54,917 nt of DNA from Gammaproteobacteria bacterium (GTDB lineage Bacteria > Pseudomonadota > Gammaproteobacteria > HTCC5015), in contig JANQRI010000031.1 of assembly GCA_028284675.1 (NCBI GenBank), positions 1-54,917 of the forward strand, given 5' to 3'. The position numbers and the translations under genes are program-made. Positions 54,010-54,917 of the stretch are shown here, in pieces. Each line of letters opens with the position of its first letter. The stretch's first letter is position 1. Below the pieces are notes generated by a model. The model had not been told where the DNA came from. It did not search any database and was given only the letters and a program-made list of their open reading frames with translations.

Positions 54010-54600
54010 ATGAACAAAACCAAACGTATATCGGCAGTGCTTTCAGTTGCAACTGCGCTATTACTTAAAACCGGTTGCAGTGATGAAGGCGGTGAAGGCG
54101 ACTCAGGGCAGTTAACAGAGCCGAATACAACCGCACCGCAGCTGCTCGGAGAATGGCGTGGTATTTGTAAGAATACCCCAACCAGCACTATAACCAGCAC
54201 GGCGGTCACCGTAACTGCGGCCTCCGGTGGTGGAGGCGGCGGTGGGGGCGGGGGTGCGAATGGTGAGTCGGAACGCACGACCATTACATTTAACCAAAAC
54301 GGCACTGCATCAGGTGTGACCGATTATTTCAGTGCCAGTGACTGTAACAGCTCATTTAATATCGGCCTTTATCGTTTTGATATTACCTATACGGTCGGTG
54401 CTGATTTAATTGCCGTCGACGGCAGCAATGCAAAAGCACTGGATCTGATCGACGGCGATACCGTGACCTATACGATTTTTCAGGTGGTAAATACTTTTGA
54501 TCTATATCTGGGTGATGCAGCACGCAGCACCCCCGGTAATGATGGTGTTACATCAGCAACACGTTTTAATGGACTGGGTGAGCGGTTTATCAAACAATAA
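54010..54600 (+). CDS. Lipoprotein with poly-glycine linker
   Basis: ATG 54010 (MNKTKRISAVLS) is preferred; the frame runs on from 53950. The 196-residue product has a signal with a lipobox-like LKTGC, a poly-Gly run of ten residues near position 80 and a beta-rich C-terminal domain (ERTTITFNQNG, TYTIFQVVNTFDLYLGD). I do not recognise the domain. Codon repetition in the poly-Gly run makes it prone to slippage. It is a single-gene unit. Confidence 0.7.
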   Translation: MNKTKRISAVLSVATALLLKTGCSDEGGEGDSGQLTEPNTTAPQLLGEWRGICKNTPTSTITSTAVTVTAASGGGGGGGGGGANGESERTTITFNQNGTASGVTDYFSASDCNSSFNIGLYRFDITYTVGADLIAVDGSNAKALDLIDGDTVTYTIFQVVNTFDLYLGDAARSTPGNDGVTSATRFNGLGERFIKQ

Positions 54601-54612
54601 CGGCTGTCACAC

Positions 54613-54739
54613 TATTAAAGTGTTTCTTTGAAGTGGCTTACAAAAAGCGTTTGATTCAATTGCAATTATGTCATTCCTGCGCAGGCAGGAATCCAGGTTC
54701 ACCTGTCATCAAAATGATGAATTAATTCAAGCCCATAAA
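54613..54739. repeat. Direct repeat copy 1 with palindromic core
   Basis: About 127 bp, sharing most bases with copy 2. The core at 54673-54692 is ATTCCTGCGCAGGCAGGAAT, an 8-bp stem with a 4-base loop. Outside it both copies share TTTGATTCAAT and AATGATGAATTAATTC. Confidence 0.9.
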
Positions 54740-54791
54740 TCTATTCGTGACTGATTCTTTCGGTTAATTGTGCTTTTCCAAGTCGCTTCCA

Positions 54792-54917
54792 TATTGAAGT
54801 GTTTATTCGTAGTAGCGACAAAAAGTGTTTGATTCAATCACAACTAAGTCATTCCTGCGCAGGCAGGAATCCAGGTTCACTTTCCGCCAAAATGATGAAT
54901 TAATTCGACCCCATAAA
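54792..54917. repeat. Direct repeat copy 2 with palindromic core
   Basis: About 126 bp, offset about 179 bp from copy 1; core at 54851-54870. The copy may continue past the window. The pair looks like a dispersed intergenic repeat family with a palindromic centre. Confidence 0.85.

Noticed and set aside
1..54917. CRISPR arrays, rRNA genes and complete prophage
   Set aside because: No regular spaced repeats, rRNA segments, or phage structural genes were seen.

Overview
The window looks like a chromosomal segment of a Gram-negative gammaproteobacterium. The signs are TonB, Tat and lipoprotein export signals, an FNR-type regulator with TTGAT-N4-ATCAA boxes, VPxPAA-type (PEP-CTERM) sorting tails, a DabAB inorganic-carbon pump and catalase-peroxidase. 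No rRNA or full tRNA lies here, so I cannot name a genus; free-living aquatic groups such as methanotrophs or sulfur oxidisers would fit. I made no database search: family calls rest on motifs I recognise.

Layout. (1) 1-12.5 kb: the 3' part of a nonribosomal peptide synthetase (NRPS) cluster on +. It holds an NRPS with two degenerate epimerase-like domains at its end, a beta-propeller glycosidase-like protein, a NeuC-type UDP-GlcNAc 2-epimerase, a metallo-beta-lactamase-fold protein, an MbtH-like protein, a type II thioesterase and a PvdE/SyrD-type exporter. The sugar genes suggest a sugar-linked peptide. (2) 12.5-17.4 kb on -: a rhodanese, then an operon led by a cobalamin riboswitch that encodes a BtuB-like TonB receptor and two PEP-CTERM surface proteins, one of them DUF4465. 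(3) 17.4-24 kb: a decayed region with a pseudo-subtilase-like gene, a broken higBA toxin-antitoxin pair, two attachment-site-like remnants with tRNA 3' ends, and two intact sodium or proton symporters. (4) 24-31.2 kb: katG, then dabB-dabA divergent from a LysR regulator with a palindromic operator candidate. (5) 31.4-49 kb: a diguanylate cyclase, then a stress/low-oxygen island. FNR boxes precede most of its transcription units: a SAP-like protein, a coiled-coil protein plus quinone reductase, phosphoribosyltransferase plus class I aldolase, a YbaK deacylase, Hsp20, a STAS-like protein plus PEP synthase, a CBS protein, and a three-gene ABC exporter. An intact FNR gene lies inside the island. 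(6) 49-54.9 kb: YCII and BLUF proteins, a Tat-exported DUF1501 protein with a lipoprotein partner, a poly-glycine lipoprotein, and two direct repeats with a palindromic core.

The two most notable systems are the riboswitch-controlled B12 receptor operon with sorted surface proteins, and the clustered FNR regulon, which resembles a dormancy island. The NRPS terminus with tandem dead epimerase-like domains and an adenylation pocket lacking the usual Asp is also unusual.
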